The notes below the pieces were generated by a model, which was not told the DNA's origin, made no database searches, and saw only the letters and a list, made by a program, of their open reading frames with translations. From Roseivirga sp. (GTDB lineage Bacteria; Bacteroidota; Bacteroidia; Cytophagales; Cyclobacteriaceae), in contig JAAWWF010000019.1 of NCBI GenBank assembly GCA_021404565.1, forward strand, positions 38,722 to 102,721: 64,000 bases of DNA, read 5' to 3'. The position numbers were made by a program, and so were the translations under genes. Below are positions 8,765 to 18,895 of the stretch, piece by piece; within the stretch, counting starts at the first letter, position 1, and each line of letters begins with the position of its first letter.

Positions 8765-9727
8765 ATGGCCGGGTTGGGAACAGATTTAGTCAAAGCCAGA
8801 AACCTGCTCAGTGAGGGCAGTTTGGTGGCTATTCCCACTGAGACAGTTTACGGTCTGGCAGGCAATGCATTGAATGTAGATGCGGTAGCCTCCATTTTTG
8901 CAACCAAAAAGAGACCCAGCTTCGACCCTCTGATACTGCATACTGACTCACTGGGTAAAGTATCCGGGTTTGTGCTGGAGGTTCCAGCACTTGCCAAAAA
9001 ACTGGCAGATAAATTTTGGCCCGGACCGCTGACCATACTGTTTAAAAAGAAGTCACTGATCCCCGACCTGGTGACTTCGGGTTTGGATACAGTAGCGGTA
9101 AGAATACCCAATCATCCACTTACGCTTAATCTGCTGAAATCAATAGACTTTCCCCTGGCAGCACCCAGTGCCAATCCATTTGGCTATGTAAGTCCTACCA
9201 CTCCTCAACATGTGCAGCAGCAACTGGGAGAGTCCATTCCCTATATACTGGATGGTGGTGACTGTGAGGTTGGTGTAGAGTCAACCATCATTAGTTTTGA
9301 GCATGAGCAGCCTACCGTGTTGCGCATGGGAGGCCTGGCTATTGAATCAATAGAAGAGGTGTTGGGGAAGGTTCAGGTACAAGCTTATTCAAGCTCGGCT
9401 CCGGCAGCTCCCGGAATGCTCAAGAGCCATTATGCTCCAGGGAAATCGTTTGTGCTGATTGATTCGGCAGAGGCATTTACTTTTCCTGAAAATGACCAAT
9501 TTGCTGTGCTCGTTTTTGACCAGTTGATCCCATCAGTACCTGAAGAAAGCCAATATATGTTGGCCCCGGGGGGGGATGTGAGAGAAGCTGCGAAGGGCCT
9601 GTTTGGTATGATACGCATGCTGGATGCAAAGGAGGAGGTCAAAGAAATTATAGCGCTGAAGGTACCTGAAAAAGGATTAGGACGGGCTGTTAACGACCGA
9701 CTGAGGAGAGCTTCAGCTACTGAATGA
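8765..9727 (+). CDS. sua5: L-threonylcarbamoyladenylate synthase (Sua5/YwlC type)
   Basis: This 320-residue enzyme makes threonylcarbamoyl-AMP from threonine, bicarbonate and ATP, the first step in t6A modification of ANN-decoding tRNAs. The YrdC/TsaC core spans roughly residues 10-200. It contains IPTETVYGLAGNA near the N terminus, the KKRPSFDPL nucleotide-binding segment, and the SANPFGYVSPTT and GVESTI motifs. The extra C-terminal Sua5 domain follows a PGMLKSHYAP linker, which distinguishes the long Sua5 type from the short TsaC type. The ATG directly follows the TAG of the TPR gene, so the pair is translationally coupled. Confidence 0.93.
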   Translation: MAGLGTDLVKARNLLSEGSLVAIPTETVYGLAGNALNVDAVASIFATKKRPSFDPLILHTDSLGKVSGFVLEVPALAKKLADKFWPGPLTILFKKKSLIPDLVTSGLDTVAVRIPNHPLTLNLLKSIDFPLAAPSANPFGYVSPTTPQHVQQQLGESIPYILDGGDCEVGVESTIISFEHEQPTVLRMGGLAIESIEEVLGKVQVQAYSSSAPAAPGMLKSHYAPGKSFVLIDSAEAFTFPENDQFAVLVFDQLIPSVPEESQYMLAPGGDVREAAKGLFGMIRMLDAKEEVKEIIALKVPEKGLGRAVNDRLRRASATE

Positions 9728-9789
9728 TTTTGAAAATGGGAGAAAACCTGTTTTGGTGATATTAAAGAATAACGATCAACAGAAGACAT

Positions 9790-10974
9790 ATGAATACTGT
9801 AAACGATTTTGATTTTAAGGGAAAAAGAGCCCTCATCAGGGTAGACTTTAATGTACCTTTGAATAGTGATTTTGACATTACGGATGACACGCGTATTAAG
9901 GCGGCTGTACCTACCATTCAAAAGATTTTGGATGAAGGAGGAGCTGTAGTGCTGATGTCTCATTTGGGCAGACCAAAGGAAGGACCCGAGCATAAGTTTT
10001 CTTTGAAACACTTGGTAGGTCACTTGAGCAAAGTGTTTAACCGAACAGTGCAATTTGCCGATGATTGTATCAGCGATGTCGCCAAAGTTCAGTCACAGGC
10101 ATTAGAATCCGGAGATATTCTCTTATTGGAAAACCTGAGATTTTACAAGGAGGAGACCAAAGGAGATGTTGACTTTGCAAAGTCTTTGTCAGATCTTGGA
10201 GATATTTATATCAATGATGCCTTTGGTACGGCACATCGTGCCCATGCTTCTACTTCCATCATAGCACAGTTTTTCGAAGAGAAGGGTTGTGGTTTTGTGA
10301 TGCAGGCTGAGCTTGAGAACGCTCAGAAAGTTTTGGACGAGGCTCAAAAACCTTACACTGCCATCATGGGTGGTGCTAAAATCTCAGACAAAATACTAAT
10401 TATTGAGAGGCTGCTCGAAAAAGTGGACAATCTCATCATAGGTGGAGGCATGTCCTACACCTTCTTCAAAGCGATGGGAGGGAGCATCGGTAATTCGTTG
10501 GTGGAAGAAGATAAACTTGATCTTGCCAAAGAGCTGATCCAGAAAGCTAAAGACCTTGGTGTGGATTTGATGTTGCCAATTGACTCTGTACTGGCCGACA
10601 ATTTCAGCAATGATGCGAATACACAAATAGGTATGAACCATGCGATACCCGATGGCTGGATGGGACTAGATATAGGTCCACAGGCGGCAGAGGTGTTTTC
10701 CAGAGCAGTGAAAGCTTCCAAAACAGTTTTGTGGAATGGCCCTATGGGTGTGTTTGAAATGGAGAATTTTGCGGGAGGCACCAGGGCAGTGGCCGAAGCA
10801 ATTGTTGAAGCAACCAGGGCGGGAGGTTTTTCGCTGATTGGTGGAGGTGACTCTGCCGCTGCCGTAAATACGCTGGGCTATGGCAACGATGTATCTTATG
10901 TTTCTACCGGGGGAGGAGCCCTGCTGGAGTATATGGAGGGTAAGGAACTGCCGGGAGTAGCTGCTCTTCAATAA
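9790..10974 (+). CDS. pgk: Phosphoglycerate kinase
   Basis: A 394-residue cytoplasmic enzyme of normal length for bacterial Pgk. It interconverts 1,3-bisphosphoglycerate plus ADP and 3-phosphoglycerate plus ATP. The substrate-binding RVDFNVP motif is at residues 17-23, followed by the SHLGRPK segment, [22 protein letters not shown], the hinge region, and the C-terminal GGGDS nucleotide motif. It stands alone, starting about 60 bases after sua5, and is terminated by a strong palindrome at 10997-11036. Confidence 0.97.
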   Translation: MNTVNDFDFKGKRALIRVDFNVPLNSDFDITDDTRIKAAVPTIQKILDEGGAVVLMSHLGRPKEGPEHKFSLKHLVGHLSKVFNRTVQFADDCISDVAKVQSQALESGDILLLENLRFYKEETKGDVDFAKSLSDLGDIYINDAFGTAHRAHASTSIIAQFFEEKGCGFVMQAELENAQKVLDEAQKPYTAIMGGAKISDKILIIERLLEKVDNLIIGGGMSYTFFKAMGGSIGNSLVEEDKLDLAKELIQKAKDLGVDLMLPIDSVLADNFSNDANTQIGMNHAIPDGWMGLDIGPQAAEVFSRAVKASKTVLWNGPMGVFEMENFAGGTRAVAEAIVEATRAGGFSLIGGGDSAAAVNTLGYGNDVSYVSTGGGALLEYMEGKELPGVAALQ

Positions 10975-10996
10975 AAAGAAGCGAACTCATAACTAT

Positions 10997-11036
10997 AAGA
11001 AAGAGGGCTTTCCTGATCAGGAAAGCCCTCTTTCTT
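10997..11036. terminator. Perfect palindromic bidirectional terminator
   Basis: Twenty-base-pair perfect inverted repeat with no loop other than its dyad centre, T-rich on the + strand exit side. It sits between the convergent ends of pgk (+) and the 1763-residue surface protein gene (-), so it can serve both transcripts. Confidence 0.9.
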
Positions 11037-11051
11037 TGTCTCCGAATGAAG

Positions 11052-14000
11052 TTATCTTACCACTACTACGGAACCTAACTGCTCGAAAGTACCTCTTTCA
11101 GGTTCGAACCTGCTCGTGAACCTAATGATATATGGATAAGTACCCAGAGGTACAATTTCACCATCGAGGGTGCCATCCCATTTAAATTCAGCTGAGTTGC
11201 TTTGGTAAATCAGTTCACCCCAACGACTGTAGATGAAAATTTCAAACTGATCAACAAAATCATTGGGTACTACTGAGAATACATTGTTAGGTGGAGTGGA
11301 GCTGGGTACGATGACATTAGGTGCCAAAACCACCGGATCACAGCTTTCTATTATCTCTATTTGATCTACCCGCTGACAGCCCTGGGCGGTGATCATCGTT
11401 ACTTCGTATAAGCCGGCTCCGGTGACCTCCAACACCTGGCCTCCGTCAGGAAATGGTTGACCGTCCAAGGTCCATTCGTATGAAGCAAAGCCTTCACCTG
11501 CAATGAATGTCTCATTGTTGGTTCTGCTAGGACAGTAAAAACCCTCGTCAGGGAGCAAGCCTTCTGGTATTGGACTTCTGCGAATTTCGATGCCTCTCTC
11601 TATAAAGCAGGGACCAGCATTGATTCGTACGAGGTATGAACCTTCGTCATTCACCGTGATCTCATTACCACCTCCTGAAATTGCAGTTCCATTGAGACTC
11701 CAGCTAAAGCTTGTGGCGGTGCCACTTGTAACGTCTACCGTCAGCGTTATGGGTTGTCCGTCATCGCAGGGTGGAGTAGAGGTAAGGGTTGCTTCCAGTG
11801 GAACAGGGAAAGTCACAACCTCGGAGGCTGTTCCGCTACAGGTCAGGTTCGTAGACTCTCTTACGGTTACATCATAGGTTCCATCAGTATCCACGGTGAT
11901 GCTCGATCCTGTTGCACCGTTAGACCAATTATAAACATAAGTAACACCAGTCTGTGGGTTGGTTACCTCGGCCGTCAGCGTCTCTGTGCCATCACATTCG
12001 GTATCTGAGCCACTGATTGTTACGATAGGCTGTATGGCCAGATTCACTTCCACATCCTGACTTACGGGGCAAAAGGCGTTTGTTGGATGCGTGGCTGTCA
12101 CGGTGTAAATACCACTTACAGTTGTAGTCACACTACCATTATCTACCTGGTTAAATCCTCCTGGTCCGGTCCAGGTCAGTATTACACCTGCGCTGGTTGT
12201 CGTTGCGGCCAAGGGGGCGTTTGCTCCACATATGTCTAAAAAGGGCTCTGTCGTAATCTGTGCATCGGTGGGAGTACTGATTATGATTCCCGGACTGCTC
12301 TGTGTACAACCTCCGCTGGAAGTAACCACAAGATTATAAGTGCCACCTGGTATATTGGAAACTGTAAAATCTGTTGTGCCGGCCACTCCCGTTACCGGGG
12401 GTAATGCAACTCCTGTAGTCGTATTGGTTAGTGTATAAGAAATAGGGAATACATTGGGGCTTAAGCTTACCGTGATTGATCCGGTTGGGTTAGTACAATC
12501 TGCATCGGTCAGGACAACACCGGTAATAGCAAAATCAGGTGCGGTACTTTCTATCTGTACATTGTCAAGCGAACCTGTGCATCCGCTACTATTATCCGTA
12601 AACTGGACAGAATAAATGCCAGCGGCAAGACCACTAACGGTTGCTAAACCTGGTCCGTTAAAGGCTGAATTCTGATCAACGACTGCACCACTATTATCTG
12701 TTACCTGATAAGTATAGCTTCCACTGGTCGTCAGATCAAAATCGAAGCTTCCATTAGTGTCGCCACAAGCCACATTCACAATATTGCTCGCAGCGGCTAC
12801 CGGAATGGCTCCAATAGTTACTACGGTCGAGTCATTTACAAAGCAGCCTGGAGTAATAGGGTCTTCAATAGAGACGACATAGGTATAAACACCCGGCACA
12901 CTACTGATTACATCGGCCCGTTGCTGATTTGGTAAGCTGGTGGTGGTGTTATCCGGATTGAGTACCGTCCATACATAGTTGAAAGCCGTCACCTGCGGGT
13001 CTAGTGTTAATGGGTCGTTTTGACAAATCGTTTGGGCCTCAGGCAGCGATATTTCAAAGGGTGGCCCGGCAAATACCGACCCCGTAGATGTACAGCCTCC
13101 GGCATTGGTGATAGTAACCGTATAGATTTCAGGATCGGTTACGGTAAAGAGCGCTGAATTACTCACTACATTTCCCTGACTGTCCGTCCACTCAAAGCTA
13201 AGTCCCGGAGTATTACTCGCATTAGCGTTCAGGGGCTCTGCGTCTCCTTCACATATAGATACTGCAGAAGGAATAGAAGGAGGTGCCGGAATATCGAAAA
13301 CATCGATTGTTTGTACCAGTGTGGTGTCAAACCCACAGCGGTTAAATATGTTAAGCGAAACATTAAAGCGCCCTTGTTGTCCCTGTGGGAAAACATAGGC
13401 CGTATCCATGCCGGGAGCACTGAATACTGTGGTGTTGGTAGCCTCTTCAACGATCCTCCATAAAAACTCATCTATGTCTGAGGTACCACCGCCCGTAAGT
13501 TCTATTCGTTGATCTACACAGGTGGTATCTGGTGCCGACATGGAAGGAGACATCAGCTGATCCTGGTTATTGAAAACATAGTTGGGTAAGCCCAGCCTCG
13601 AGTTTCCTACAGTTAATATTACTTGCTGAGGATTGAAACCTGAGGCCTGAAGGGTGTCTTCAGAAGCCGCAATGCTCGATACAAAAGCAGAGTTTCCGGG
13701 GTTTCCGGGAGTCTCCACGGCTACATAAATCTGTCCGTCAGGTCCTGTTTGCATAGCACCAATGTTGTGAGCAAGGCCAGACCCCTGGGTTATATCTGTC
13801 CGCGAAGCTAACCTACTGTCTGCAGTAGATAAGGTGTCAATTCTATATTCCAGAATTCGGCCTCCCGGACTCGCCTGGTTGCGATTATTCATAGAAGCAA
13901 AGACCTTTTGGGCACCTGGCGAGAAATGAACATCGTATACCTGATCATTCCGGGCGGGTCCTCCTTCATTCAAATCAATGCGATACTCAAACTCAGTAAT

Positions 14001-16343
14001 CTCTCCAGTCATACCATCAAACTCAAAGAGCTCAACATAGTCGTCACTACCCTCGATCAATGCTACCGCAATATTGGTGGCATCAGCAGAGAATTTCATG
14101 GAAGCTTGTCCGCTGAACTCATCGTTGAGCGAGTGTACGGAACCTTCTGATGACAGCACAGGAGCTCCGATTCCTTCAGTGGTTATTGGGTAAGCCCTGA
14201 AGGTATTATTGCCATATTCATGAGCAACAAGCCAGGATCCATCCGCGGCAATTAGTCGTTCTGTACTCCGCGAGAAGAGCGTAATATCTTTAACAATTAC
14301 ATTACCTCGCCCATCATCTTCTTTCATGTCTACTACTGAGTATTTCAGGAGGTAATTGTTTTCCCCATAAACTTCTTCTGTTGTAAAGACATAGTATTGT
14401 GTGTCATCGTCTTCGAAAGGAATAATAACTACAGATTGTGCAGAGGTACTATCCCCGCCAATGGCCGTTCCATTGGGCATGACTGTATTCTCACGATTCC
14501 AGACCGTTCTACCATCTGTATAGAATAAAACATCTCCGTTTCTGTCTGACATGGTGGAGGTACCTTCGGGGGCATCCATAGCATGAGCCTCCGCTATACT
14601 CCTGGGAGGGGGCGGGAGTCCGTCTTCTTCATTAAAGTCTAATCCGGCCCCATTGCCAAAGTACCAGATATTTGCCACAGGGTTCATATCTCCATAAACC
14701 TGAACACCTGCCGATGCATATACCGGGCAACCTGTAGTTGGAGTGACCACTACCCAGTAATTACCAGCCTCTGTTACATTGATTTGAGCCGTACTTTCTC
14801 CGGTACTCCATAGGTAGGTAAAGGGGCCTCCGGTCGGCATACCACCTCCCGCTGCCGGGTCTGCATCAAGCTCCAGGGTTTCCCCTTCGCAGATGGTAGT
14901 GTCGCTTAAGGATACCTGTAAATCACTATCCAGTATCTCTGTTATTAGCGTGTTGGAAGGAATGGTCCGCCCATTGATTTCTACATTCAGGGTCACCGTA
15001 AGCATTCCCGGGTCGGTAAAGGTCATAATAGGGGCCCGTTGATTGGATGTCATGCCCACAGGTTGAAAGTCCCAGTTATAACTACTAGGTTCTGCCGTAG
15101 GAGGGGTGAACTGCGAAAAGAATTGCACAGGGTTTTCCGGACAAATTTCATTGCCCTGAAATGAGATGACTACCTGAGGCATAATGTTTCGTTCCGGCCC
15201 GAATTGGGAAAAATAGTTGGAGCCAAGCGTTTGTCCCATGAAAACATCACCTTCATACATGATATCCACCAATGCGCTGTCAGGCTGGTTGATCCGGCCA
15301 AGCAGGCGATCCCCCCCTTGTGTCTCACTATATATATGATACACAGTACTGTCAGGGGCGAGTAAAAGGCTCAGACTTTCTCCTATAGGAGTATTGAAAA
15401 CAGGTTCTACAGAGGCCAATGGATCCATCAGGTCTACTCTATACAGATTACCTTCTGTGGCTGTATTTCGGCTGAAGAATAGCTTCTGTCCATCAAAAGA
15501 CCATCCTGCGGAACCTCCGAATGTCTGGTTGGGCACGAAGGAGTTTGGTACTGCTGCATTAAAAACCAACTCAGGTGTTCCTTCATTAAAATCAACAATC
15601 TGAATATTAACATCATTGGTAGGTACTATGGCGATTTTAGCACTGGCAGGGTGGTAGGCAAGGTGAGAAGCAACTATGTCTACGGTAAGATCCAGCAGGC
15701 CAACCATGCCAAATGTTACACCTCCCGGTGCAAAGGTGGGGACCTCATGAATCTCAAAATTGCCATCACCACTATTTTGACTAATAAGCCAAAATGTGGA
15801 CATGTCGCTTGATGCCAGTGTGATCATACCGTCTCCACGACTGTTAATACCCGCAGGTACATTTTTCTGTGCAGGCCTGACTTCACCTACCGGTAGTCCG
15901 TCAGTGCGATTACCCTGTAATGACATATCTACTACGGTATAGAGAATGGTGCCGGTGTTATCTCTGTGTATCAGATAGTACAGTGATTCATTGCCAATAC
16001 CAGGTACGGGACTTACCGACATACCCTGCACAGCTGCCGGATCTGTAGAAAGGCCATCTCCGTTGACCATCACCTGATGGGTGGCATCATAGATATTTAC
16101 ACCATCAGAATAAAATAAGAGGTCTCCGGAGGTTGGATCAGTTGCTGTTAATTTTTCCCCTGAGTTCGCTTGCGCTACTTTGCCCGGATCAAAAAAGGGC
16201 ATAGCGTCAGGTTCCTTACCAAAAATCAATGCCTGATCGTTGTTAGTAAAGTACCAGTTGTGTCTGGTGAAGTTCTGTCCTTGAAGGGAGAGGCAGAGGC
16301 AAAAGCCTGCCAAAAAGGTTAAGATTCGAGTTTTTCCTACCAC
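11052..16343 (-). CDS. Giant T9SS type B surface protein with duplicated propeller-like modules and PKD/Ig repeats
   Basis: A 1763-residue secreted protein. Residues 1-22 are a signal peptide. Two related modules follow: one begins around NWYFTNNDQALIFG (residue 29) and the second around IWYFGNGAGLDFN (near 560). Each continues with a GDLLFYSDG or GDVLFYTDG segment and a YSVVDM-like strand, indicating an internal duplication of roughly 400 residues. Each module ends in a PKD-like domain, and the C-terminal half is a series of Ig/SprB-like repeats rich in Thr, Ser, Gly and Asn (for example SITVSLSPN and GTYNLVVTSSGGC). The last 85 residues contain IFIYSRWGELIYQS and WDGTLDGEIVPLGTYPYIIRF, the type B (gliding-associated CHU_C) sorting domain. 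The start is GTG because an in-frame stop lies just upstream. A porP/sprF homologue diverges from it, as is usual for type B cargo. Adhesion or gliding is an inference. Confidence 0.9.
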   Translation of the reverse strand: MVGKTRILTFLAGFCLCLSLQGQNFTRHNWYFTNNDQALIFGKEPDAMPFFDPGKVAQANSGEKLTATDPTSGDLLFYSDGVNIYDATHQVMVNGDGLSTDPAAVQGMSVSPVPGIGNESLYYLIHRDNTGTILYTVVDMSLQGNRTDGLPVGEVRPAQKNVPAGINSRGDGMITLASSDMSTFWLISQNSGDGNFEIHEVPTFAPGGVTFGMVGLLDLTVDIVASHLAYHPASAKIAIVPTNDVNIQIVDFNEGTPELVFNAAVPNSFVPNQTFGGSAGWSFDGQKLFFSRNTATEGNLYRVDLMDPLASVEPVFNTPIGESLSLLLAPDSTVYHIYSETQGGDRLLGRINQPDSALVDIMYEGDVFMGQTLGSNYFSQFGPERNIMPQVVISFQGNEICPENPVQFFSQFTPPTAEPSSYNWDFQPVGMTSNQRAPIMTFTDPGMLTVTLNVEINGRTIPSNTLITEILDSDLQVSLSDTTICEGETLELDADPAAGGGMPTGGPFTYLWSTGESTAQINVTEAGNYWVVVTPTTGCPVYASAGVQVYGDMNPVANIWYFGNGAGLDFNEEDGLPPPPRSIAEAHAMDAPEGTSTMSDRNGDVLFYTDGRTVWNRENTVMPNGTAIGGDSTSAQSVVIIPFEDDDTQYYVFTTEEVYGENNYLLKYSVVDMKEDDGRGNVIVKDITLFSRSTERLIAADGSWLVAHEYGNNTFRAYPITTEGIGAPVLSSEGSVHSLNDEFSGQASMKFSADATNIAVALIEGSDDYVELFEFDGMTGEITEFEYRIDLNEGGPARNDQVYDVHFSPGAQKVFASMNNRNQASPGGRILEYRIDTLSTADSRLASRTDITQGSGLAHNIGAMQTGPDGQIYVAVETPGNPGNSAFVSSIAASEDTLQASGFNPQQVILTVGNSRLGLPNYVFNNQDQLMSPSMSAPDTTCVDQRIELTGGGTSDIDEFLWRIVEEATNTTVFSAPGMDTAYVFPQGQQGRFNVSLNIFNRCGFDTTLVQTIDVFDIPAPPSIPSAVSICEGDAEPLNANASNTPGLSFEWTDSQGNVVSNSALFTVTDPEIYTVTITNAGGCTSTGSVFAGPPFEISLPEAQTICQNDPLTLDPQVTAFNYVWTVLNPDNTTTSLPNQQRADVISSVPGVYTYVVSIEDPITPGCFVNDSTVVTIGAIPVAAASNIVNVACGDTNGSFDFDLTTSGSYTYQVTDNSGAVVDQNSAFNGPGLATVSGLAAGIYSVQFTDNSSGCTGSLDNVQIESTAPDFAITGVVLTDADCTNPTGSITVSLSPNVFPISYTLTNTTTGVALPPVTGVAGTTDFTVSNIPGGTYNLVVTSSGGCTQSSPGIIISTPTDAQITTEPFLDICGANAPLAATTTSAGVILTWTGPGGFNQVDNGSVTTTVSGIYTVTATHPTNAFCPVSQDVEVNLAIQPIVTISGSDTECDGTETLTAEVTNPQTGVTYVYNWSNGATGSSITVDTDGTYDVTVRESTNLTCSGTASEVVTFPVPLEATLTSTPPCDDGQPITLTVDVTSGTATSFSWSLNGTAISGGGNEITVNDEGSYLVRINAGPCFIERGIEIRRSPIPEGLLPDEGFYCPSRTNNETFIAGEGFASYEWTLDGQPFPDGGQVLEVTGAGLYEVTMITAQGCQRVDQIEIIESCDPVVLAPNVIVPSSTPPNNVFSVVPNDFVDQFEIFIYSRWGELIYQSNSAEFKWDGTLDGEIVPLGTYPYIIRFTSRFEPERGTFEQLGSVVVVR

Positions 16344-16565
16344 GCTTTATCTTTTCATACATATATAACACCGAAGCAAAATCTTCACCCTATTTACGTG
16401 GTTACTAGAGTTTTTAGTATATTCAACGCTTCGTTAAACCTGCCCTAAGATAGCGGATTTATTCAATGTTAGAACGACATTTTTGAGAACATAGCATGAA
16501 AAAAATTAACTTTCTTCATGGCAATAGAGCAGGGGTGTTATAACGTTAAACTGTTAAAAGTGTAC

Positions 16566-17645
16566 ATGCGTAGAATTTTACTGGTACTTATAGCCGTCTG
16601 CGGCTTGTTTGCAAAGGAGGGGATCGCTCAGGATCCACAATTCTCACAATTCTATGCTGCCCCCCTATATATCAACCCGGCCTTTACCGGAGCTTCTGAA
16701 TTTACCCGATTTGGTGTAAATTATCGAAACCAATGGCCTTCGCTGAATCCAGCGGCTAATTTTGTCACTTTTTCATTTTATGCAGATCACTTTTTGCCCA
16801 ATGTAAATAGTGGGATCGGCATGATTGTGACCACAGACAGGGAGGGGACACAAGGTTTACAGTCTACATCTATAGGATTGAGCTATGCCTACCAACTCAA
16901 ATTATCTGATAACTTGGTGTTCAGACCGGGGTTGAATGTAAGCTATACTACACGTGATGCAAATTTTAGCAATCTGGTTTTTGCAAGTCAGATAGACCCT
17001 GTCAATGGTTTTGACCCTACTTTACCCGGAGATCCGGCAGTTGGAGCCAATGCCAATCTGAACGCGAGTTTTGTAGATATTTCTGCCGGTGGCATATTCT
17101 ATTCAAGAAATCTGTTCCTTGGCGTTGCAGCCCATCATATTAATGAACCTGATCAGTCAATCCTTGAATTGTCGGATACTCCAAGTAACCTGCCTATGCG
17201 GGTTTCAATTCATGGAGGATACAAAATCACGATTGGAAAAGGTCCGCTTAGAAAAGACCTGACATATACTCATGCCGAAAGAAGCATTACGCCTGTTTTT
17301 CAGTATAAGAGTCAGGGGCCATTTGACATCCTGGATGTCGGAGCCTATTTGCACCTGGAGCCTGTGAATTTAGGGGTTTGGTACAGAGGTTATCCACTTA
17401 AGAAGTTTACTTCAACCAACGCGGTGGGCGATCCTCAGGTATTTCCACAGAACGAAGCATTGATTTTTTCTATTGGTGTAACCACAAGCGATTTCAATAT
17501 TGGCTATAGTTATGACTATACGCTTTCAGAATTGGGAGTAGCATCGGGTGGTGCTCATGAGTTTTCAATCTCATACTATCTCAATTTCAAGAAGCCACAG
17601 CGTGTGCCCAGAGATCAGTGGAAAATACCTTGTCCTAAAAACTAG
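16566..17645 (+). CDS. PorP/SprF family type IX secretion outer membrane protein
   Basis: The ATG at 16566 gives a normal signal peptide (residues 1-22 ending in IAQ) and the family hallmark DPQFSQFYAAPLYINPAFTG directly afterwards. The in-frame ATG at 16518 would add 16 hydrophilic residues before the signal and is rejected. The remainder is a beta-barrel pattern with alternating aromatic strands, ending in a lysine- and proline-rich tail. PorP/SprF proteins accompany the T9SS and are needed for surface display of specific type B cargo. The divergent 1763-residue protein is the obvious candidate client. The divergent intergenic region (16344-16565) is AT-rich and would hold both promoters. 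The next gene begins 8 bases downstream. Confidence 0.92.
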   Translation: MRRILLVLIAVCGLFAKEGIAQDPQFSQFYAAPLYINPAFTGASEFTRFGVNYRNQWPSLNPAANFVTFSFYADHFLPNVNSGIGMIVTTDREGTQGLQSTSIGLSYAYQLKLSDNLVFRPGLNVSYTTRDANFSNLVFASQIDPVNGFDPTLPGDPAVGANANLNASFVDISAGGIFYSRNLFLGVAAHHINEPDQSILELSDTPSNLPMRVSIHGGYKITIGKGPLRKDLTYTHAERSITPVFQYKSQGPFDILDVGAYLHLEPVNLGVWYRGYPLKKFTSTNAVGDPQVFPQNEALIFSIGVTTSDFNIGYSYDYTLSELGVASGGAHEFSISYYLNFKKPQRVPRDQWKIPCPKN

Positions 17646-17653
17646 GTTAAGGC

Positions 17654-18895
17654 ATGGAGGCCTCCACTCTATTATACCTTATCATAGGTGTTATTTTATT
17701 TGATTATGTACTTGATCAGTCACTCGACTGGCTTAATCTGAGACATTCTTCGGAGGCATTGCCTGCACGTATACAGGATGTTTATAAAAAAGAGGAATAC
17801 GAAAAATCTCAGCGGTATCAAAAAACAAGCGCGCGCTTTTCTTTTCTGACTTCCGCATTTAGCATTGTCGTATCTCTGGTTATTTTGAGTTTTGGAGGTT
17901 TCGGTTACCTCGATGCATTCTTGAGACCTTATTTTGAAAGCGAAATAATACTCTCGTTGGCTTTCTTTGCTACACTTTTTGTTCTTTCCGATGTGATCAA
18001 TACCCCATTCCAATGGTACTCTGTGTTTGTAATAGAAGAGAAATTTGGGTTTAACAAGACTACTTCGAAAACCTTCATCCTGGACAAATTGAAGGGCTAT
18101 GTTCTGGGTATTATCATCGGAGGGCTGCTGGGTTATGTACTTCTATGGCTTATCCAGGAATTGGGAGAGCAATTTTGGCTTTATGCACTGGGCGTAATGG
18201 GGCTCTTTATACTCGTTACCAACCTTTTTTATACCTCGCTTATTTTGCCGCTTTTTAATAAACTGACGCCCCTTGAGGACGGTGAGTTAAAATCAAAGAT
18301 TGAGAAGTATGCCACCAGTGTTACTTTTCCACTTGACAATATTTTCGTAATCGATGGTTCCAAGAGATCCACCAAGGCCAATGCGTTCTTTTCTGGTCTT
18401 GGCAAAAAGAAAAAAGTGATACTCTACGATACCTTAATAGAGAAGCAATCTCAGGAGGAACTCATAGCGGTTTTGGCTCATGAAGTGGGGCATTTCAAGA
18501 AGAAGCACATTATCCTGGGGCTTGTACTGTCACTTGCTCAAATTACTGTGATGCTTTATATAATGTCACTGCTCATATTGAATGCAGACTTATCTGCAGC
18601 GTTGGGAGGAGAGAGCATGTCGGTGCATCTGAACCTGATTGCTTTTGCGTTGCTTTTCTCACCTATATCAAGACTGACAGGCCTGGGAATGAATCTGCTT
18701 AGCAGGAAAAATGAATTCGAAGCTGATGCCTATGCGGCTGAAACCTATGCTCCTAAACCTTTGCAGGAATCGCTGAAGAAGCTTTCAGTAACCAGTCTTA
18801 GCAACCTGAGCCCTCACCCCTGGTATGTTTTTATGCACTATTCACATCCGCCATTGATTCAGCGACTGGAAGCTCTTGATAAATTCAGAGACTAG
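17654..18895 (+). CDS. M48 family metalloendopeptidase (Ste24/CAAX prenyl protease-like)
   Basis: A 413-residue multispanning membrane protease. The zinc-binding HEVGH is at residues 276-280 within VLAHEVGHFKKKH, and the third ligand glutamate lies in NEFEADAYAAETY near residue 355. Several hydrophobic segments precede the motif (about 65-90, 100-118, 148-170 and 178-200) and two follow it, as in the Ste24 family. The N-terminal part (FDYVLDQSLDWLNLRH) matches the CAAX protease 1 N-terminal domain. In bacteria such enzymes act in envelope protein quality control; the substrate is unknown. It follows porP/sprF by 8 bases, so the two are probably cotranscribed. Its stop codon overlaps by four bases with that of the convergent Omp85-type gene. 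Confidence 0.92.
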   Translation: MEASTLLYLIIGVILFDYVLDQSLDWLNLRHSSEALPARIQDVYKKEEYEKSQRYQKTSARFSFLTSAFSIVVSLVILSFGGFGYLDAFLRPYFESEIILSLAFFATLFVLSDVINTPFQWYSVFVIEEKFGFNKTTSKTFILDKLKGYVLGIIIGGLLGYVLLWLIQELGEQFWLYALGVMGLFILVTNLFYTSLILPLFNKLTPLEDGELKSKIEKYATSVTFPLDNIFVIDGSKRSTKANAFFSGLGKKKKVILYDTLIEKQSQEELIAVLAHEVGHFKKKHIILGLVLSLAQITVMLYIMSLLILNADLSAALGGESMSVHLNLIAFALLFSPISRLTGLGMNLLSRKNEFEADAYAAETYAPKPLQESLKKLSVTSLSNLSPHPWYVFMHYSHPPLIQRLEALDKFRD

